Shown here one piece after another: positions 1 to 12,202 of a DNA stretch of 64,000 nt. Position 1 is the stretch's first letter; the number at the start of each line of letters is the position of its first letter. Location of the stretch: positions 2,914,870-2,978,869 of the forward strand of contig NZ_CP149925.1 of NCBI RefSeq assembly GCF_038087665.1, read 5' to 3'. This DNA comes from Gallaecimonas sp. GXIMD4217. Its GTDB lineage: Bacteria; Pseudomonadota; Gammaproteobacteria; Enterobacterales; Gallaecimonadaceae. The notes below the pieces were generated by a model. The model had not been told where the DNA came from. It searched no databases and saw only the letters and a program-made list of their open reading frames with translations. The position numbers and the translations under genes were made by a program.

Positions 1-184
1 GGCATTCGCTGGCACCTGAGGCCAGGGCCTTGTCCTCGACCCCCTCCAGCTCCTCGGCGCCCTGGCCCACGTCGGCCACGAAGGCGATCACCTCGCAGCC
101 GTAGTTTTCCTTCAACCAGGGGATGATGGCGGAGGTATCCAGGCCGCCCGAGTAGGCCAGTACGACTTTGTTTACAGCTTTCAT
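1..184 (-). CDS. argG: Argininosuccinate synthase, N-terminal part (truncated by window edge)
   Basis: The reverse strand from the ATG at 182-184 reads [18 protein letters not shown] and continues to the window edge (about 61 residues). The SGGLDTS P-loop of the N-type ATP pyrophosphatase fold is the ArgG signature; the enzyme joins citrulline and aspartate using ATP. The start overlaps the argF stop by one base (TGATG), so it is the fourth gene of a leftward argCBFG operon and is probably translationally coupled. The rest of the gene lies outside the window. Confidence 0.95.
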   Translation of the reverse strand, partial: MKAVNKVVLAYSGGLDTSAIIPWLKENYGCEVIAFVADVGQGAEELEGVEDKALASGASEC

Positions 185-1086
185 CAGTTGGACTCCTTGA
201 GCAGGGTGAGCAGCAGGGCTTTTTGAACATGGAGGCGGTTCTCCGCCTGGCGCAAAATCTGGGACTGGGGACCGTCGATGACCTCGGCGCTGACCTCCAG
301 GCCCCGGTAGGCCGGCAGGCAGTGCATCACGGCCTTGGCGCCGGTGGCCTGCATCAGCGCCTCGTTGACCTGGTAGGGTGAAAAGCTGGCCTTGATGGCG
401 GCCGGGTCGGCATCGTCGCCCATGGAGATCCAGGTGTCGGTGTAGATGGCATCCACCCCTTCCAGCATCTTGAGGTCATGACTGACCTTGGCGCCGCTGG
501 CGGCAGTGATGTCGGCATCGGGCGCGAAACCTTCAGGGGTGACCACGGTCATCTGCACGCCCAGCAGCTTTGCCAACAGCATCAGCGAATGGCTGACATT
601 GTTGCCGTCGCCCACATAGCCCAGCTTGATGCCGTCCAGCTTGCCGAAGATCTCGAACAGCGACAGCATGTCCGCCAGCCCCTGGCAGGGGTGGAAGCGG
701 TCGGACAGGGCGTTGATGACGCTGGCACTGCCGGTGGCGGCCAGCTCGTCGATGGTGGCCTGGCTGAAGGTCCGCGCCACTATGGCGTCCACCCAGCAGG
801 ACAGGTTGCTGGCGAAATCCGCCACCGGCTCCCGCTTGCCCAAGGCGCCGTGCTGCTGGTCCAGGTAGACCACATGGGCCCCCAGTTGCTGCACGCCCAG
901 CTCGAAGGTCACCCTGGTGCGCAGGGAGGGCTTCTCGAACAGCAGCGCCACGGATTTGCCTTCCAGGGCCCTGGCATAATCGGCCGGGAATTGCTTGACG
1001 GTGGCCGCCAGCTGCAGCAGGGATTGCAGCTGCTGGGGCTGCCAGTCGAAGTCGGATAACAGGTGTTTCATCTTGGTCTCTCTCAT
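184..1086 (-). CDS. argF: Ornithine carbamoyltransferase
   Basis: Makes citrulline from ornithine and carbamoyl phosphate in the cytoplasm. The carbamoyl-phosphate loop reads SLRTR (the usual form is STRTR; the Leu variant is, from memory, common in Vibrio and Shewanella relatives). HPCQGLADM and HCLPAYRG carry the conserved His and Cys of the family. The longest frame starts at 1086, overlapping the argB stop by four bases. A second ATG at 1071 ([11 protein letters not shown]) has a purine-rich GAGAGA just upstream and matches the usual ArgF N-terminus, so the shorter protein (295 residues) is equally likely. Third gene of the argCBFG operon. Confidence 0.96.
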   Translation of the reverse strand: MRETKMKHLLSDFDWQPQQLQSLLQLAATVKQFPADYARALEGKSVALLFEKPSLRTRVTFELGVQQLGAHVVYLDQQHGALGKREPVADFASNLSCWVDAIVARTFSQATIDELAATGSASVINALSDRFHPCQGLADMLSLFEIFGKLDGIKLGYVGDGNNVSHSLMLLAKLLGVQMTVVTPEGFAPDADITAASGAKVSHDLKMLEGVDAIYTDTWISMGDDADPAAIKASFSPYQVNEALMQATGAKAVMHCLPAYRGLEVSAEVIDGPQSQILRQAENRLHVQKALLLTLLKESN

Positions 1087-1844
1087 GCGCTGATCAGGGT
1101 GCCGAAGGGGCTGTCGCCACAGGCCATGGCCTGGAGCTGGTGGGGCTGGCGCCAGCTGGCCAGGCGCACGCCCTGCCCCAGGGTCTTGGCCGCGTCCAGG
1201 GCCGCCTCCACCTTGACCACCATGCCGCCGCTGATGACGCTCTGGGCCTTGAGGCTGGCAATGGCCTGGCCGTCGAGCCGAGGCAGCAGCTGGCCCTTGC
1301 CGTCCAGCACACCGGTGACGTCGGTGAGCAGCAGCAGATCGGCCTGCAGCAGCTCGGCCACCTTCACCGCCGCCTCGTCGGCGTTGATGTTGAGCAGCTT
1401 GCCTTCAGCATCGGCGCTGATGGAGCTGACGAAGGGCACGAAGCCGCCGTCCAGCATCAGGGTCAGGGGCGCCGGGTTGCCGCCGACCAGCTTGCCGACC
1501 GCGCCCCAGTCCTCGCCCAGGGGCTCGGCCTGGGCGATACCGTCCGCCAGGGACAGGCCGATGGGCTCCAGGCCCAGGCTCCTGGCCTTGGCCACCAGCT
1601 TCTTGTTGACCTCGCCGGCCAGGGTGCCCGCCACCAGCGGCAGGGACTGCTCGCAGGTGATGCGCTTGCCGTTCTTTTTCTGGGGCTCAATGCCGGCCTG
1701 CTTGAGCACCTCGTCCACCCGGCGGCCGCCGCCGTGGACCAGCACCCAGGGGCGGGGCAGCTCATTGAGGGCCAGCAGCAGCTTCTCGAGCACGGGGATG
1801 GCGTCCAGGGCACTGCCGCCCAGTTTTACGACCAAGGGTTTCAT
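1083..1844 (-). CDS. argB: Acetylglutamate kinase
   Basis: Phosphorylates N-acetylglutamate in the acetylated (ornithine-forming) branch of arginine synthesis. The 253-residue amino acid kinase begins MKPLVVKLGGSALD, with the KLGGSAL nucleotide-binding start and a VHGGGRRVDE glycine loop near residue 40. Length is normal for the short, arginine-insensitive gammaproteobacterial form. The start overlaps the argC stop by one base (TGATG) and the stop overlaps the argF frame, so the genes are tightly coupled. Confidence 0.97.
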   Translation of the reverse strand: MKPLVVKLGGSALDAIPVLEKLLLALNELPRPWVLVHGGGRRVDEVLKQAGIEPQKKNGKRITCEQSLPLVAGTLAGEVNKKLVAKARSLGLEPIGLSLADGIAQAEPLGEDWGAVGKLVGGNPAPLTLMLDGGFVPFVSSISADAEGKLLNINADEAAVKVAELLQADLLLLTDVTGVLDGKGQLLPRLDGQAIASLKAQSVISGGMVVKVEAALDAAKTLGQGVRLASWRQPHQLQAMACGDSPFGTLISA

Positions 1845-2860
1845 CAGGCCTCCCAGGCCGGTCCGGGCACCGGCGTCAGCTGAAAATCAAAGTGAATGTT
1901 TATGCACTCAAGGGCCTGACTGGCAGCGCCCTTGAGCAGGTTGTCGATGGCGCTGACCACCAGCAGCAGCTGTTTGTCGGGATCCAGGGCCCAGCCAAGC
2001 TGGGCATAGGGGCTGTGGGCCACCGCCTTGACCGACGGGGTCTGCTGCTTGAGGTCGCCGCTCAGCAGGATGCTGGCATGGCCGCCGTAGGCCGCCTCGA
2101 ACACCTCGCTTGCCTGCTCCTGGGCCAGTCCGCCAGTCACGGGCACGGCCATGGTGGCCAGGATGCCCCGCTCGAAGGCGCCCAGGTGGGGGGTGAACAG
2201 GGTGCTTTGGCCCAGGTGCTGATCGATCTCCGGCTGGTGCCTGTGGCCCAGGACGCCGTAGGGTTTGAGACTGACCTCGCAAAAGGCGTTGCCGGCGGTG
2301 GCCTTGCGACCGGCACCGCTGACGCCGCTGACGGCGTTGATGATGGGCAGGCCCTGGATCAGCCCGGCCCGGGCCAGGGGCTTGAGGCCAAGCAGGGCGG
2401 CGGTGGGGTAACAGCCCGGTGCGGCGATGAGCCGGCTTTCCCTGATGGCGGCGTCGTTCCAGCCGACCAGGCCGTAGACGGCGCTGTCCAGCAGTTCGGG
2501 AGCCTGGTGCGCAAAGCCGTAATGCAGAGGGTAGAGGTCTGCCGGCAGCCGGAAGGCACCAGACAGATCGACGATCAGGGCCTGGCTCTGCGCCATCAGC
2601 AGCGGCACCAGCTCGCTGGAGGCCTGGTGCGGCGTGGCCAGCAGGATCACGTGGGCCTTCCAGGCGGCGCTGAGGATGGCGTCCAGCTGGCCGTCTTCGA
2701 TGACGCCCTGGCCGCAGCCCAGGGGCAGGGCCTCGCCGGTATGCTGGCCGCCGGGGGAGCCGAAGACCTGGGTCAACCGCAGCTGGGGATGGCGGGCGAC
2801 CAGCTTGCACAATTCCTGCCCGGTGTAGCCGGCGCCGCCGATAATGAGGGTGTTCAACAT
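1844..2860 (-). CDS. argC: N-acetyl-gamma-glutamyl-phosphate reductase
   Basis: NADPH-dependent reduction of acetylglutamyl phosphate to the semialdehyde. The protein has 338 residues, the usual length, with an N-terminal dinucleotide loop GGAGYTGQEL and the catalytic Cys in APGCYPTAALLGL near residue 150. It is the first gene of the leftward arg operon and faces argE across a 220 bp gap carrying ARG boxes, so repression by ArgR-arginine is expected. Confidence 0.97.
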   Translation of the reverse strand: MLNTLIIGGAGYTGQELCKLVARHPQLRLTQVFGSPGGQHTGEALPLGCGQGVIEDGQLDAILSAAWKAHVILLATPHQASSELVPLLMAQSQALIVDLSGAFRLPADLYPLHYGFAHQAPELLDSAVYGLVGWNDAAIRESRLIAAPGCYPTAALLGLKPLARAGLIQGLPIINAVSGVSGAGRKATAGNAFCEVSLKPYGVLGHRHQPEIDQHLGQSTLFTPHLGAFERGILATMAVPVTGGLAQEQASEVFEAAYGGHASILLSGDLKQQTPSVKAVAHSPYAQLGWALDPDKQLLLVVSAIDNLLKGAASQALECINIHFDFQLTPVPGPAWEA

Positions 2861-2986
2861 GTCTGACTGCTCTCGTTCAATTTCAACCTGGGCAGTCAGC
2901 GACCTGTTGGCGTGCCTGCCCCCGGGGCAGGCACAGGGCCTCCCGGACTCAGTGGGGGGTGGTACGAGATCGTCGCAGAGAGACCT

Positions 2987-3025
2987 TAAACATTTTTATT
3001 CACCAAAAGTGGATTTCAATTCAGA
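2987..3025. promoter_or_regulatory. Tandem ARG boxes between argC and argE
   Basis: Compared with the ArgR half-site pattern TGAAT-N4-ATTCA, 3010-3023 reads TGGATTTCAATTCA (nine of ten conserved positions) and 2989-3002 is a weaker match that keeps a perfect ATTCA half. The centres are exactly 21 bp apart, the spacing known for pairs of 18 bp ARG boxes bound by the ArgR hexamer. A TTGAAA -35-like element for argC lies inside the better box on the reverse strand. A third weak box (TGAGAAATTATTCA, 3068-3081) overlaps the argE start codon. Confidence 0.75.
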
Positions 3026-3080
3026 TGTGCGTAGACTAGCCACTGCTGATTTTTGATGCAACTCTTTTGAGAAATTATTC

Positions 3081-4223
3081 ATGAAAAAGATCCCCGGCCT
3101 GACCGAGATGTACCGTCGCCTGCTCAGCCTGCCCTCCATATCCGCCACGGATCCGGCCCTGGACACCGGCAACAAGGCGGTGATCCTGCAACTGGCGGAC
3201 TGGTGCGAAAGCCTGGGGTTCGAGGTGCAGTTGCAACCGCTGGGGCCCAACAAGCTCAACCTCTGGGCGGAGCTCGGCAGTGGCGACGGCGGCCTGTTGC
3301 TGGCCGGTCACGCCGATACCGTGCCCTTCGACGAGGAACGCTGGCACAAGGATCCGCTCAATCTCACCGAAGCGGATGGTCGCTGGTACGGCCTGGGCAG
3401 TGCCGACATGAAGGGCTTCTTCGCCATCGTGCTGGCGGCCCTGGCCGAACTGGATCTGACCAGGCTCAAGGCGCCGCTGCGCATCGCCGCCACCGCCGAT
3501 GAGGAAACCACCATGGAGGGGGCCAGGCAGCTGGCCAACGCCAGACCCTTCAGCCCGGCCCTGACCCTGGTCGGCGAGCCCACCGAACTCAAGCCCATTG
3601 GCCGCCACAAGGGTCATGTCAGCGCCGCCATCCGCATCACCGGCCAGAGCGGCCATTCCTCGGATCCGGGCCTGGGCCTCAACGCCCTGGAGTTGATGCA
3701 CCAGGTGATGGGCGAGCTGCTGGCGCTCAAGGCATCGCTTGCCGAACGCCACCGGGATCCCCTGTTCGAGGTGCCCATGCCGACCCTGAACCTGGGTCAC
3801 ATCCACGGCGGCGACAATGCCAACCGCATCTGTGGCTGCTGCGAGCTGCACCTGGACATCCGTCCCCTGCCGGGCATGGGCATCACCGAACTGGAAGGCC
3901 TGATCGATCGAGCCCTGGCGCCAGTGCGTGAAAGGCACCCCGGGGCCATAAGCTGGCAGCACCTGCACACCCCCTGCCCGCCCTTCGTCAGCGAGCCGGG
4001 TCCCTGGCAGGCGGCGGTGAGCCGACAGTGCGGGCAACCCGTCGGCGCCGCCAACTACGCCACAGAAGCGCCCTTCTACCACCAGCTCGGCGGCGAGGTG
4101 CTGGTGCTGGGCCCCGGCTCCATCCGCCAGGCCCACCAGAGCGACGAGTACATCGAATTGAGCCAGCTGAAACCGGCCATGGCCCTGGTACAGACCATGG
4201 TCAAGGCGCTCTGCCTCCCGTAA
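3081..4223 (+). CDS. argE: Acetylornithine deacetylase
   Basis: M20-family zinc hydrolase that releases ornithine from N-acetylornithine, completing the linear pathway; the presence of argE fits use of acetylated intermediates without ArgJ recycling. It has 380 residues. Metal-ligand motifs are visible in order: GHADTVPFD (near residue 80), GLGSADMKG (about 110) and the catalytic DEETT (about 140). It is divergent from argC and shares the ARG-box region. Its ATG at 3081 overlaps a weak third ARG-like sequence. Confidence 0.97.
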   Translation: MKKIPGLTEMYRRLLSLPSISATDPALDTGNKAVILQLADWCESLGFEVQLQPLGPNKLNLWAELGSGDGGLLLAGHADTVPFDEERWHKDPLNLTEADGRWYGLGSADMKGFFAIVLAALAELDLTRLKAPLRIAATADEETTMEGARQLANARPFSPALTLVGEPTELKPIGRHKGHVSAAIRITGQSGHSSDPGLGLNALELMHQVMGELLALKASLAERHRDPLFEVPMPTLNLGHIHGGDNANRICGCCELHLDIRPLPGMGITELEGLIDRALAPVRERHPGAISWQHLHTPCPPFVSEPGPWQAAVSRQCGQPVGAANYATEAPFYHQLGGEVLVLGPGSIRQAHQSDEYIELSQLKPAMALVQTMVKALCLP

Positions 4224-4306
4224 CATGGGCCAGGCTGTTGAATTTTAAAGCGATGGGAGTACGCCTTGAACCTGGCTCCCTGCCCAAGGCTACTAAGGAG
4301 ATTGGT

Positions 4307-6919
4307 ATGAACGACAGTTACAGCCCCCTGAAGCGCCAGGTGCACATGCTCGGCGACATGCTGGGCCAGACCATCAAGGACGACCAGGGCCAGGCCTGCC
4401 TGGACCGCATCGAGGACATCCGCCAGCTGGCCAAGGCGGCCCGGGGCGGCGATCGCCAGCGCCGGGACGAGCTGCTCGAGACCCTCAGCTCCCTCTCCGA
4501 CGACGAGCTGCTGCCGGTGGCCCGGGCCTTCAGCCAGTTCCTCAACCTGGCCAACATCGCCGAGCAGTACCACAGCGTGTCACGCAGCCAGCACCAGCAG
4601 GACCCCATTGGCCAGCTGCTGGCCAAGCTGGGCGATGCCGAGAAGGCCCGCCTGCCCCAGGTGCTGGCCGAGCTGGACATCGAGCTGGTGCTCACCGCCC
4701 ACCCCACCGAGGTGACCCGCCGTACCCTGATCCGCAAGTACGCCGAGCTCAACCACTGCCTGCACGAGCTGGAGAACACGGCGCTCAGCCACTGGGAACA
4801 GCAGCAGTGCCTGAACCGGCTGCGCCAGCTCATCGCCCAGGCCTGGCATACCGATGAAATTCGCCATTCCCGCCCCACCCCGGTCGACGAGGCCAAGTGG
4901 GGCTTCGCCACAGTGGAGCACAGCCTCTGGCAGGCCCTGCCGCTGTTCCTGCGCCAGCTCGGCGACAAGCTGGAAGCCGGCTGCGACCTCCGGCTGCCGG
5001 TGGACTGGCGGCCGGTGCGCTTCGCCTCCTGGATGGGCGGCGACCGCGACGGCAATCCCTTCGTCACCGCCCAGGTCACCGAGCGGGTGATGCTGCTGTC
5101 GCGCTGGACGGCGGCGGATCTCTATCTGCGCGATCTGGCGCCGCTGATCTCCGAGCTGTCCATGACCTGCTGCAACGACCAGGTCCGGGCCCTGGCAGGT
5201 GACGCCGCCGAACCCTACCGGCAGGTGCTGCGCGGCCTGCGCACCAGGCTGCACAACACCCTGGCCCATATCGAGGCCAGGCTGAAGGGCGAGACCGCCG
5301 AGGTGGGCGAGTACCTTTGGGAAGATGACGAGCTGCTGACGCCGGTGCAGGCCCTGTACGACTCCCTGCACCAGACCGGCATGGATCTCATCGCCGACGG
5401 CGCCCTCAAGGATCTGCTGCAGCGCATCCACTGCTTCGGCCTGACCCTGGTGCGCCTGGACATCCGCCAGGACGCCCAGCGCCACCAGGACGCCGTCGCC
5501 GAGATCGTCGCCGCCCTGGAGCTGGGCGATTACCACGGCTGGAGCGAGCAGCAGCGCCAGGCCTTCCTGCTTGAAGAGCTGGCCAGCAAGCGGCCGCTGC
5601 TGCCCCGGCATTGGCAGCCCAGCCCGGATGTCCAGGAGGTGCTGGACACCTGCGCCGTCATCGCCCGCCAGCCGAAAAGCGCCCTGGGCACCTATGTGAT
5701 CTCCATGGCCTCCAGGCCCTCGGACGTGCTGGCGGTGGCGCTGCTGCTGCAGGAAGCCGGTGTCGACTGGCCCATGCCCATAGCGCCGCTGTTCGAGACC
5801 CTGGACGACCTCAACAACGCCGCAGACGTCATCGACAGCCTGCTGGCCATTCCCTGGTACCGGGACTACGTGGGCGGCCGCCAGGAGGTGATGATCGGCT
5901 ATTCGGATTCGGCCAAGGACGCCGGCGTCATCGCCGCGGCCTGGGCCCAGTACCGGGCCCAGGAAGCCCTGGTGGCCATCGGTCGCAAGGAAGGCATCGC
6001 CATCCGCCTGTTCCACGGCCGGGGCGGCTCCATCGGCCGCGGCGGCGGCCCGGCCCATGCCGGCATCCTTTCCCAGCCGCCGGGCTCGGTGAACGCCGGC
6101 CTGAGGGTCACGGAGCAGGGCGAGATGATCCGCTTCAAGTTCGGCCTGCCGGCCCTGGCCGTGAACAGCCTCAACCTCTACACGGCGGCGGTGCTGGAGG
6201 CCAGGCTGCTGCCGCCGCCCCCGCCCCAGCCCCAGTGGCGCCAGGTCATGGACCAGCTGGCCGAGGACGCCTGCAACTGCTATCGCCGCATCGTCCGAGA
6301 GGCGCCGGACTTCGTGCCCTACTTCCGGGCCGCCACCCCCGAGCAGGAGCTGGGCGCCCTGCCGCTCGGCAGCAGGCCCACCAAGCGCCGTCCCGAAGGC
6401 GGCGTGGAATCGCTGCGGGCCATTCCCTGGATCTTCGCCTGGACCCAGAACCGGCTGATGCTGCCGGCCTGGCTGGGCTCCGGCGAGGCGCTGCGCCTGG
6501 CCATAGAGCGCGGCCAGCAGGACGAGCTGGAAAGCCTCTACGAGCACTGGCCCTTCTTCAAGGCCCGCCTGGACATGCTAGAGATGGTCTACATGAAGGC
6601 CGACACCGAGTTGGCCGCCTACTACGAGCAGCGCCTGGTGCCAAACGAGCTGTGGCCCCTGGGCAAGCAGCTGCGGGCCCTGCTGCGCGAAGGTATCCAC
6701 ACCCTGCTGACCCTGTCCAAGGAAGACAGCCTGATGGACAAGGAGCCCTGGATCCAGGAGTCCATCCGGCTGCGCAATCCCTACACGGATCCCCTCAACA
6801 TACTGCAGGCGGAGCTGCTGAGGCGGGCCCGCCAGCAGGCCGAGCTGCCCAAGCCGGTGGAGCGGGCCTTGATGGTGACCATAGCCGGCATCGCCGCCGG
6901 CATGCGCAACACAGGTTAA
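4307..6919 (+). CDS. ppc: Phosphoenolpyruvate carboxylase
   Basis: Anaplerotic carboxylation of PEP to oxaloacetate. The frame is open from 4028, but the start is set at 4307 because AAGGAG (4295-4300) lies six bases upstream and [16 protein letters not shown] matches the family N-terminus, giving 870 residues (the usual size is about 880). The catalytic His is in [11 protein letters not shown] (about residue 132), followed by [10 protein letters not shown] (about 531) and the Arg/Gly loop [11 protein letters not shown] (about 571). It lies 83 bp after argE in the same direction. Confidence 0.98.
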   Translation: MNDSYSPLKRQVHMLGDMLGQTIKDDQGQACLDRIEDIRQLAKAARGGDRQRRDELLETLSSLSDDELLPVARAFSQFLNLANIAEQYHSVSRSQHQQDPIGQLLAKLGDAEKARLPQVLAELDIELVLTAHPTEVTRRTLIRKYAELNHCLHELENTALSHWEQQQCLNRLRQLIAQAWHTDEIRHSRPTPVDEAKWGFATVEHSLWQALPLFLRQLGDKLEAGCDLRLPVDWRPVRFASWMGGDRDGNPFVTAQVTERVMLLSRWTAADLYLRDLAPLISELSMTCCNDQVRALAGDAAEPYRQVLRGLRTRLHNTLAHIEARLKGETAEVGEYLWEDDELLTPVQALYDSLHQTGMDLIADGALKDLLQRIHCFGLTLVRLDIRQDAQRHQDAVAEIVAALELGDYHGWSEQQRQAFLLEELASKRPLLPRHWQPSPDVQEVLDTCAVIARQPKSALGTYVISMASRPSDVLAVALLLQEAGVDWPMPIAPLFETLDDLNNAADVIDSLLAIPWYRDYVGGRQEVMIGYSDSAKDAGVIAAAWAQYRAQEALVAIGRKEGIAIRLFHGRGGSIGRGGGPAHAGILSQPPGSVNAGLRVTEQGEMIRFKFGLPALAVNSLNLYTAAVLEARLLPPPPPQPQWRQVMDQLAEDACNCYRRIVREAPDFVPYFRAATPEQELGALPLGSRPTKRRPEGGVESLRAIPWIFAWTQNRLMLPAWLGSGEALRLAIERGQQDELESLYEHWPFFKARLDMLEMVYMKADTELAAYYEQRLVPNELWPLGKQLRALLREGIHTLLTLSKEDSLMDKEPWIQESIRLRNPYTDPLNILQAELLRRARQQAELPKPVERALMVTIAGIAAGMRNTG

Positions 6920-6968
6920 CAACTTGTGAACAGTTGGGCGGGCCGTTATAAAGGGGAAAAGGTTTTGC

Positions 6969-8630
6969 TTGATAACGGCCATGCCCCAGTCCGCCAGACA
7001 ACTCAGGACCGCCTTCCTCCTCGCCATGGCGGTGGTGTTGCCCGCCTTCGCGGTGCACCTGCTGGTGAGCCTGGACGGCATCCGCCAGGAGCGGCAGCAG
7101 CAGGTGGCCAGCGACCTGGATGGCCGCCTGGACCGCATCAACGGCCTGCTGGCGAAGATCAACCAGTCCCTGGACAACCTCGGTCATATCGGCAGCGACT
7201 GCAGTGCGGACGATCTGCATCAGATGCGCTCCGTCACCTTCGAGCTGCCCCAGGTGGCCGAGGTGGGCCTCGCCACCAGGGACGGCCATCTGATCTGCAC
7301 CAGCTGGGGAGCCATCGCCGAGCCCATCAAGGTCATGCCGCCGCCCCAGGACAATCCCAATCTGCGCCATTTCGGCCCGGTCAACGTGGAGTTCATGGGC
7401 CGCAATGCCCTGGTGATCGCCAAGACCAGGCCGGACGGCAGCGAGATAAACATGCTGCTGCCGCTGGTGGTGCTGAACGAGATCCTGGCCAACAAGGGCC
7501 ATGACAGCGGCTACCTGGCCCTGATCCACAGCGACAGCCGGGTGCCCGTCGCCCTCAACGGCCGCTATACCAGGCCCCTGGCAGCCGGCCGGGGGGAATA
7601 CGACAGCCGCTTCCAGTACCAGGGCCGCTTCGACGACGGCCAGTCCCGCTTCCTGCTGTCACGCACCCTGCCGGTGCTGCCGGGCCTGAGCCTGGTCTAT
7701 TCCCTGCCCTGCGACCGGCTCTACGCCGGTATCTACCGGCAGGCCCTGGCCAGGCTGGCGCCCTATGGCATAGCCCTGCTGCTGTCGACCCTGGTGTTCT
7801 ACCTGGTGCTGCACTGGAACCGCCACACCGGCCAGGATCTGGCCAGGGCCTTCAGGCGCGGCGAGTTCCTGCCCTATTACCAGCCGCTGCTGGATCTGCA
7901 GCAGCGCCAGGTCAAGGGCGTGGAGGTGCTGCTGCGCTGGCAGAAGGGGGCCGAGCTGGTGCCGCCCTCGGTGTTCATCCCCGAGGCCGAGCGCAGCGGC
8001 CAGATCCGGCCCATCACCCTGTGGCTGATCGAACAGGTGTTCAAGGAGCTGGCCCCGGCCCTGAAAAACCGGGAGCGCTTCGCCGTCCATATCAATATCA
8101 GCCACCAGCACCTGGCCTCCAACGACTTCGTGCAGGCACTGATGCTCTACCTGGCGGCAAACCCCAACCATGGCCGGCAGCTGGTGCTGGAGATCACCGA
8201 ACACGACATGCTGGAAGTGGAGGCGCCGCTGATCCAGGCCGCCATCAACGGCCTCAAGAGCCTGGGGGTGCGCTTCGCCATCGACGACTTCGGCACCGGC
8301 TACTGCGGCCTCAGCTACCTGGGCTCACTGCCGGTGGACTGCCTGAAGATAGACCGCAGCTTCATCGCCTCCATCGGCACCGACTCCCTCAACACCCCGG
8401 TGCTGGACGCCATCATCGACCTGGCCGCCCGACTGCACCTGGAGCTGTTGGCCGAAGGGGTGGAAACCCACCAGCAGGAGCAGAGCCTGCTCGGCCGGGG
8501 CGTGCACCAGTTCCAGGGCTGGCTCTATGCCAGGGCCGAGCCCATAGAGGCCCACCTGGCCACCCTCGAGCGCCTGGATCTGCAGCTGGACGGCGACAAG
8601 ATCGTGCCCCTTGGCCGCAAGGCCCAGTAG
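6969..8630 (+). CDS. CSS-motif EAL-domain cyclic-di-GMP phosphodiesterase
   Basis: Membrane-bound phosphodiesterase of about 553 residues. A TM helix (about 15-33) leads into a periplasmic region with two cysteines (DCSADD near 77, LICTSW near 110) typical of CSS-motif sensors, then a second TM (about 258-278) and a C-terminal EAL domain. The signature reads EVL instead of EAL, but catalytic residues remain: the N of INIS, EITE, DDFGTGYCG, LKID, AEGVE and the Q of FQGW. It is therefore probably active, and in this family redox state of the Cys pair controls activity. Start is TTG 6969 (AAGG upstream) or ATG 6981. Confidence 0.9.
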   Translation: MITAMPQSARQLRTAFLLAMAVVLPAFAVHLLVSLDGIRQERQQQVASDLDGRLDRINGLLAKINQSLDNLGHIGSDCSADDLHQMRSVTFELPQVAEVGLATRDGHLICTSWGAIAEPIKVMPPPQDNPNLRHFGPVNVEFMGRNALVIAKTRPDGSEINMLLPLVVLNEILANKGHDSGYLALIHSDSRVPVALNGRYTRPLAAGRGEYDSRFQYQGRFDDGQSRFLLSRTLPVLPGLSLVYSLPCDRLYAGIYRQALARLAPYGIALLLSTLVFYLVLHWNRHTGQDLARAFRRGEFLPYYQPLLDLQQRQVKGVEVLLRWQKGAELVPPSVFIPEAERSGQIRPITLWLIEQVFKELAPALKNRERFAVHINISHQHLASNDFVQALMLYLAANPNHGRQLVLEITEHDMLEVEAPLIQAAINGLKSLGVRFAIDDFGTGYCGLSYLGSLPVDCLKIDRSFIASIGTDSLNTPVLDAIIDLAARLHLELLAEGVETHQQEQSLLGRGVHQFQGWLYARAEPIEAHLATLERLDLQLDGDKIVPLGRKAQ

Positions 8631-8657
8631 AAAATAGCTGCCGTAAGGCCCAATAAG

Positions 8658-8684
8658 GAAAAAGGCGCCCAGGGGCGCCTTTTC
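8658..8684 (+). terminator. Rho-independent terminator after the EAL gene
   Basis: AAAAGGCGCC and GGCGCCTTTT pair around a CAGG loop (8660-8683), 30 bp after the EAL-gene stop. The A and T runs on both sides let it work in both directions. Confidence 0.85.
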
Positions 8685-8708
8685 TCATTAATCGACGACA
8701 GGGCTACA

Positions 8709-12046
<3,338 letters not shown>

Positions 12047-12063
12047 GGTTCTCTCCTTGAATT

Positions 12064-12087
12064 GGATGTTTAGATGTTTAGCCGTCT
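12064..12087 (-). promoter_or_regulatory. MetJ operator (three tandem met boxes) of metE
   Basis: Three adjacent 8-mers, GGATGTTT, AGATGTTT and AGCCGTCT, match the met-box consensus AGACGTCT. MetJ is known to bind two or more consecutive boxes cooperatively with S-adenosylmethionine. The array spans the predicted transcription start, between the -10 element and the metE ribosome binding site. Confidence 0.85.
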
Positions 12088-12095
12088 AAATGGCC

Positions 12096-12123
12096 ATGAT
12101 AGAGAGAAATGATCGAAGGTCAA
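12096..12123 (-). promoter_or_regulatory. Sigma-70 promoter of metE
   Basis: On the reverse strand TTGACC and TATCAT are separated by 16 bp, five of six matches for each element. The predicted start falls inside the met boxes, and a further AGACGGGG met-box-like octamer begins next to the -35 element. Confidence 0.75.
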
Positions 12124-12157
12124 GACGGGGATCGAAAAAAGATCGCCGATCCGGCAC

Positions 12158-12185
12158 AAAAAAAGGCCGCTCCATGAGCGGCCTT
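12158..12185 (-). terminator. Terminator after metL
   Basis: The stem AAGGCCGCT/AGCGGCCTT has a five-base loop followed on the reverse strand by seven Ts. It ends the metXBL transcript just before the metE promoter. Confidence 0.88.
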
Positions 12186-12202
12186 GCTGGCGGTACTGAT
12201 GC

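Noticed and set aside
4028-4306. N-terminal extension of PEP carboxylase inside argE
   Set aside because: The extension is an out-of-frame reading of argE; ATG 4307 has a strong AAGGAG and matches the family start.
4580-6547. Very long open frames opposite ppc, metE, metL, priA and hutU (up to 800 codons)
   Set aside because: They lie antisense or out of frame to genes with full family motifs, are low-complexity (Gln/Gly/His/Arg-rich) and follow from the high GC third positions of the real gene. No family features and no ribosome binding sites were seen.
6969-8630. EAL phosphodiesterase as an inactive pseudoenzyme because the motif is EVL
   Set aside because: EVL is a common variant, and the metal- and substrate-binding residues (INIS, EITE, DDFGTG, LKID, AEGVE) are all kept.
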